A stretch of DNA of 40,829 bases from Streptomyces sp. TRM49041 (GTDB lineage Bacteria > Actinomycetota > Actinomycetes > Streptomycetales > Streptomycetaceae), in the NCBI RefSeq assembly GCF_008271805.1, contig NZ_VSRY01000064.1, forward strand, positions 1-40,829. Direction: 5' to 3'. This document shows, one piece after another, positions 38,038 through 40,829 of the stretch; the stretch's first letter is position 1, and every line of letters starts with the position of its first letter. The position numbers and the translations under genes were made by a program. The notes under the pieces are model-generated. The model was not told the origin of the DNA. It saw nothing but the letters and a program-made list of their open reading frames with translations, and did no database searches.

Positions 38038-38198
38038 GGTCAGGCCCCTTCGCTGGTAGATCGACGCGTTCAGCATTCACGATCCAGAGCGCCTGGCGGA
38101 ACAACGCCTGGAAGGCCACGCAAGACCATCCGGGAACAGTGGGCGGGTGGGGTAGAACAATCGAGAACATCGCATGGTGGGCTCCAAGTACGCCTTCG

Positions 38199-38204
38199 TA
38201 GCGT
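38199..38204 (+). promoter_or_regulatory. Leaderless -10 (TAGCGT) of the second small-protein cassette
   Basis: TAGCGT ends 7 bases before the ATG at 38212. No ribosome-binding site is present. The -35 at the expected distance is weak (GGTGGG), unlike the cassette 1 promoter at 9493-9521, so activation by a regulator may be needed. Confidence 0.5.
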
Positions 38205-38211
38205 CCTGTTC

Positions 38212-38409
38212 ATGGGAAGCGACACCGCGATGGATGACCCCGTACATCTCCTCCTCCCTGCCGTTGAGCCGACGCCCGTGCGTGACTGCGAGACCTGCGT
38301 CGCCCTCGGTGGACAACGGGGCAGGGCGCGCCTCAGCGGCGACCTGTCCCTGGTGACGGACTGCAACGTCAGGATCCGGAACCACCCGCATACGGGGTTC
38401 AGGACGTGA
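38212..38409 (+). CDS. Small CxxC / DCNVR protein, cassette copy 2 gene A
   Basis: 65 residues from a leaderless ATG at 38212. It contains LLLPAVEPTPVRDCETC, R.RAR..GD and VTDCNVRIRNHP. It aligns along its length with the protein of 9530-9730, with the same CxxC, DCNVR and HP positions. The stop overlaps the GTG of gene B, exactly as in copy 1. The cassette is divergent from a DUF6879-XRE pair. The two copies differ at many other positions, so they are old paralogues rather than a recent duplication. Confidence 0.75.
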   Translation: MGSDTAMDDPVHLLLPAVEPTPVRDCETCVALGGQRGRARLSGDLSLVTDCNVRIRNHPHTGFRT

Positions 38410-38582
38410 GACCTCAGATCGCGCAGGAAGCCACAGCTTTGCTGACCTTGCGGGTGTCCCGTGACGGAGGTCGTACCTGGGAGGCACGCCGCACCGTCTA
38501 CAGCACCGACCGCTTGGCCCCGCTCGCTACGAGCGCGTGGCCGCCCTGTGAGTGTCCACGTTGCCGACGTGCTGCGCCCTGA
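38406..38582 (+). CDS. Small Asp-box / CxCPxC protein, cassette copy 2 gene B
   Basis: 58 residues from a GTG at 38406 overlapping the stop of gene A. It contains LLTLRVSRDGGRTW (Asp-box SRDGGRTW) and ends WPPCECPRCRRAAP. Between them, L.PL..S.WP matches copy 1. The spacing from the Asp-box to the CxCPxC cluster is identical in both copies. The Leu codon that is TTA in copy 1 is TTG here, so bldA dependence is not shared. Function is unknown; a small zinc-binding or redox partner of the gene A protein is one possibility. Confidence 0.72.
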   Translation: MRPQIAQEATALLTLRVSRDGGRTWEARRTVYSTDRLAPLATSAWPPCECPRCRRAAP

Positions 38583-38629
38583 TCCGGCGCGCTTCTGACG
38601 TTGTCAGTGGTCGCCGCGAGAATGTCTGG

Positions 38630-39286
38630 ATGACTCGACTGGGTGCTGCCATCGCCTCTTACTGGGACTCCGCTTCCGCATCGTTCGACGACGAGCCTGA
38701 CCATGGACTGCGGGGCGCTGTCACCCGCGAGGCTTGGCGGCGGCGGTTGCGAGAGTGGGTGCCCGCGGGGGCGGGTGACGTTCTTGACGTCGGTTGCGGT
38801 ACCGGGTCGCTCGCGTTGCTGCTCGCTCAGGACGGGCACCGGGTGACGGGGGTCGACTTGGCGCCGGGGATGGTGGAGCGGGCTCGGGGGAAGTTCGCGG
38901 AGGCCGGGCTTCAGGGGCGGTTTCTGCTGGGGGATGCCGCTCGGCCGCCTATGGGTGAGGAGACCTTTGACGTGGTGCTCGTGCGGCATGTCGTGTGGAC
39001 GGTGCGCGAGCCCCTGGGCGCGCTGAGGGAGTGGGTCGGGCGGCTGCGGGACGGCGGGCGGCTTGTGATGGTTGAGGGGCGGTGGGGCGAGACTGGCGGG
39101 AGCGGCGAGCCGTACGTCCCCGGGGGTGAGGCGTTGCCCTGGGGCGGGGGTGTTCCGGCTGATGAGCTTCTGCGTGTTGTGGCGCCGCTCCTCCGTGAGG
39201 TGCGCGTCGAGCCGCTCAGTGACGATGCCGCGTTGTGGGGCGGGCCGGTCCACGACGAGCGGTATGTGCTTCTCGGGCGTAGGTGA
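38630..39286 (+). CDS. Class I SAM-dependent methyltransferase
   Basis: 218 residues from ATG 38630, 47 bases after the second cassette. The SAM-binding motif I is VLDVGCGTGSLALLL, motif II includes VTGVDLAPGMVERA, and GDAARPPMGEETFDVVLVRH gives the acidic loop and motif III region. An N-terminal GAAIASYWDSASASFDDEPD is typical of ubiE/SAM-dependent small-molecule methyltransferases. The acceptor substrate is unknown. Codon use here is more relaxed than in neighbours, with many GGG, GTT and CTT codons. It could be read with the cassette or independently. Confidence 0.88.
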   Translation: MTRLGAAIASYWDSASASFDDEPDHGLRGAVTREAWRRRLREWVPAGAGDVLDVGCGTGSLALLLAQDGHRVTGVDLAPGMVERARGKFAEAGLQGRFLLGDAARPPMGEETFDVVLVRHVVWTVREPLGALREWVGRLRDGGRLVMVEGRWGETGGSGEPYVPGGEALPWGGGVPADELLRVVAPLLREVRVEPLSDDAALWGGPVHDERYVLLGRR

Positions 39287-39317
39287 TCTCCGGTACAGCC
39301 GGCCCGGCGGGTAGCTC

Positions 39318-40169
39318 TCACACCACGTGCAGCATCAAGCCGATGCCCAGGACCATCAGGCCAGCCGCCGCGATGCGCGGCGTACCGAAGCGTTCCTTGA
39401 AGAAGACCGCGCCGATCGCCGCGCCCACGATGATGGACGACTCGCGCAGCGCCGCGATCGGGGCCAGGGGCGCTCGGGTCTGGGCCCAGAGGACCAGGGC
39501 GTACGCGGTGATGGAGAGGGCCGCGCCCAGGAGGCCGAGGCGGAGGTGGGGGCGGAGTTGGGCCGCCAGGGCGCCGCGGCGGCGGTACAGGGTGTACGCC
39601 GGGATCGCCACGCCCTGGAGGAGCATCAGCCACGCGATGTAGCCCAGCGGGGTGCCCGACGCGCGTACGCCGACGCCGTCCACCACCGAGTACACGGCGA
39701 TCGCCAGGCCCGTGGCCCCGGCCGCAAGCAGCGCGCCCCACTCCGGGCGGCGGCCCGCGCGGCGTACGCCCCACAGGGCCAGGCCCACCAGGCCCGCGCT
39801 GGCCACCGCGACGCCCGCCAGCTGCCGGCCGTCCGGGACCTCGTGCACGAAGACCGCCGCCAGGGCCGTCACCACCAGCGGCGCCGTCCCCCGCGCGATC
39901 GGGTACACCTGCCCGAAGTCCCCCAGAGCGAAGGAGCGCATCAACAGCGCCATGTACGCCAGGTGCACCGCCGCCGAGAGGAGGAGCCACGGCCAGGCGG
40001 CCGCCGCCGGAAGGGTCGCGAAGCAGGCCAGCGCGGCGCCCAGCAGCGCTCCTCCGCCCGAGATCAGGGTGAAGGAGACCAACTGGTCCCGCAGATGGTG
40101 CGCCAGCGCGTTCCAGCTCGCGTGCCCGATCGCCGCCAGCAGGACCGCCGCCGCGACCAGCGGTGTCAC
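39318..40169 (-). CDS. EamA/DMT family transporter
   Basis: 283 residues from a GTG at 40169 that overlaps the stop of the YbaK-like gene (GTGA). Ten hydrophobic segments form two EamA halves, for example VAAAVLLAAIGHASWNALAH at the start, FGQVYPIARGTAPLVVTALA in the first half, and PIAALRESSIIVGAAIGAVF near the end, the last two being the typical duplicated motif. The family exports amino acids, metabolites or drugs; the substrate cannot be predicted. Translational coupling to a deacylase gene suggests joint expression but not a known shared pathway. Confidence 0.9.
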   Translation of the reverse strand: MTPLVAAAVLLAAIGHASWNALAHHLRDQLVSFTLISGGGALLGAALACFATLPAAAAWPWLLLSAAVHLAYMALLMRSFALGDFGQVYPIARGTAPLVVTALAAVFVHEVPDGRQLAGVAVASAGLVGLALWGVRRAGRRPEWGALLAAGATGLAIAVYSVVDGVGVRASGTPLGYIAWLMLLQGVAIPAYTLYRRRGALAAQLRPHLRLGLLGAALSITAYALVLWAQTRAPLAPIAALRESSIIVGAAIGAVFFKERFGTPRIAAAGLMVLGIGLMLHVV

Positions 40170-40666
40170 GCGGGGCGCTCGCGTACGTCCACGAGGCGGC
40201 CGCCCGCGTGGGCGATGAGCGTCTTCGGGTCCAGCGGGAACACCGTGTGCGGGGTGCCGGCCGCCGCCCACACCACCGGGTGGTCGAGCAGGCCACGGTC
40301 GGCCAGGACGGTCGTACGCGTGCGGTGGCCGAAGGGCGGTACGCCGCCGATCGCGTAGCCCGTCGTCTCGCGGACCACGTCCGGGTCCGCACGCTCGACC
40401 ACGGAGACGCCCAGCTCCTCCCGGACCCGTGTCACGTCCACCCGCGACGCGCCGTCCATCAGCACCAGGACCGGGACACCGTCCGCCGCGAACACCAGCG
40501 ACTTGACGATCTCGCTCGGCGCGCAGCCGACCGCGGCCGCCGCCTGCGCCGCCGTCCTTACGGCGTCCGGGTAGCGGCGGACCTCCACCTGGAGGCCGAG
40601 GGCGCGCAGGGCCTCGGCGAAGCGGGGGTGGGCCAGGGGCAGGGATGTGTTGGTGCTGTCGTCCAT
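40166..40666 (-). CDS. YbaK/EbsC-type aminoacyl-tRNA deacylase
   Basis: 166 residues from ATG 40666, 8 bases after a -10-like TACCGT and without a clear Shine-Dalgarno, so possibly leaderless. YbaK/ProX-like features are visible: AAQAAAAVGCAPSEIVKSLV with the catalytic-site Lys, then GYAIGGVPPFGHRTRTTVLA and GTPHTVFPLDPKTLI. Members hydrolyse misacylated tRNAs such as Ala- or Cys-tRNA(Pro), an editing function in the cytoplasm. The upstream extension of this frame is only a repeat-derived ARPAARVARP run, so I reject it. Confidence 0.88.
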   Translation of the reverse strand: MDDSTNTSLPLAHPRFAEALRALGLQVEVRRYPDAVRTAAQAAAAVGCAPSEIVKSLVFAADGVPVLVLMDGASRVDVTRVREELGVSVVERADPDVVRETTGYAIGGVPPFGHRTRTTVLADRGLLDHPVVWAAAGTPHTVFPLDPKTLIAHAGGRLVDVRERPA

Positions 40667-40756
40667 GCCGCCGCACGGTAGCGGCCGGTGTACGGCGCAC
40701 GCGACCCGCTTTCCGCCCGCCGCGAGACGTCCGGCCGCTCCTCCGTGGCCGCCACG

Positions 40757-40829
40757 TCGCGCCACGCGCGCAGCGGGTCGCGCCACGCGCGCAGCGGGTC
40801 GCGCCGCGCGCGCAGCCGGTCGCGCCACG
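40757..40829. repeat. 21-bp tandem repeat at the window edge
   Basis: A 21-base unit beginning TCGCGCCACGCGCGCAGC is present at 40757-40777 and 40778-40798 (identical) and 40799-40819 (two or three changes). A further partial copy runs to the window end. It may continue beyond. In minus-strand frames it encodes 7-residue repeats such as AARVARP or DPLRAWR, so it could belong to a gene that ends or begins outside. Confidence 0.85.

Noticed and set aside
1..40829. tRNA genes, rRNA genes, CRISPR arrays or integrase attachment sites.
   Set aside because: I saw no cloverleaf-like sequence, no regularly spaced repeats of CRISPR length, and no integrase gene. A tRNA scan would settle this.

Overview
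The window looks like a Streptomyces chromosome segment, or a very close actinomycete. It is extremely GC-rich with strong third-position GC bias. It carries families typical of that group: an SsgA-like protein, WhiJ-type XRE regulators with a DUF397 partner and a HATPase anti-sigma protein, a sigma-like/anti-sigma/lectin fusion, many 4-bp stop/start overlaps and many apparently leaderless starts. No rRNA, tRNA or CRISPR array was seen.

Layout. 1-3010: the 3' part of an alanine-rich ALF-repeat protein, a strong terminator and two small membrane proteins. 3011-4470 (minus): a run of decaying genes, namely a sigma-factor N-terminus without its C-terminal half, a Clp_N-domain protein with an internal deletion and frameshift, and an ORF with no start codon. 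4488-8000: an acyltransferase-like protein, a probable SUKH-4 immunity protein with no toxin beside it and possible IS scars on both sides, and a Fic protein with a non-canonical motif. 8270-9912: an XRE regulator followed by a two-gene small-protein cassette. 9981-12533: exonuclease III, a GNAT acetyltransferase and a secreted serine protease. 12641-18044: the sigma-like/ZAS/TM/ricin protein, then aspartase and asparaginase with a divergent Lrp/AsnC regulator. Together the two enzymes convert asparagine to aspartate to fumarate plus ammonia. 18072-22610: a MerR regulator divergent from an overlapping monooxygenase / hydrolase / SDR operon, then a small hydrophilic protein. 22852-29414: a tricorn-like protease, a TetR regulator with twin operators and an MMPL exporter.

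29479-34081: an SsgA-like protein divergent from an energy-coupling-factor metal uptake operon (CbiM-PDGLE, CbiQ, CbiO). A Nur-box-like site in front of the operon suggests nickel control. A serine hydrolase follows. 34144-38582 is a regulatory island: DUF397 plus XRE (WhiJ-like), a structured leader, a small protein, a HATPase, another XRE with a DUF6879-like protein, and a second copy of the two-gene cassette. 38630-40829: a methyltransferase, an EamA transporter overlapping a YbaK deacylase, and a tandem repeat at the window edge.

The most novel signal is the duplicated two-gene cassette (9530-9912 and 38212-38582). Its first protein has CxxC and DCNVR motifs. The second is about 60 residues, with a single Asp-box (SxDxGxTW) and a terminal CxCPxC. 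Both copies sit beside XRE regulators, both use a TAGCGT -10 with a leaderless start, and one copy has a TTA codon. All assignments are from reading the sequence and recalled family features; no searches were run.
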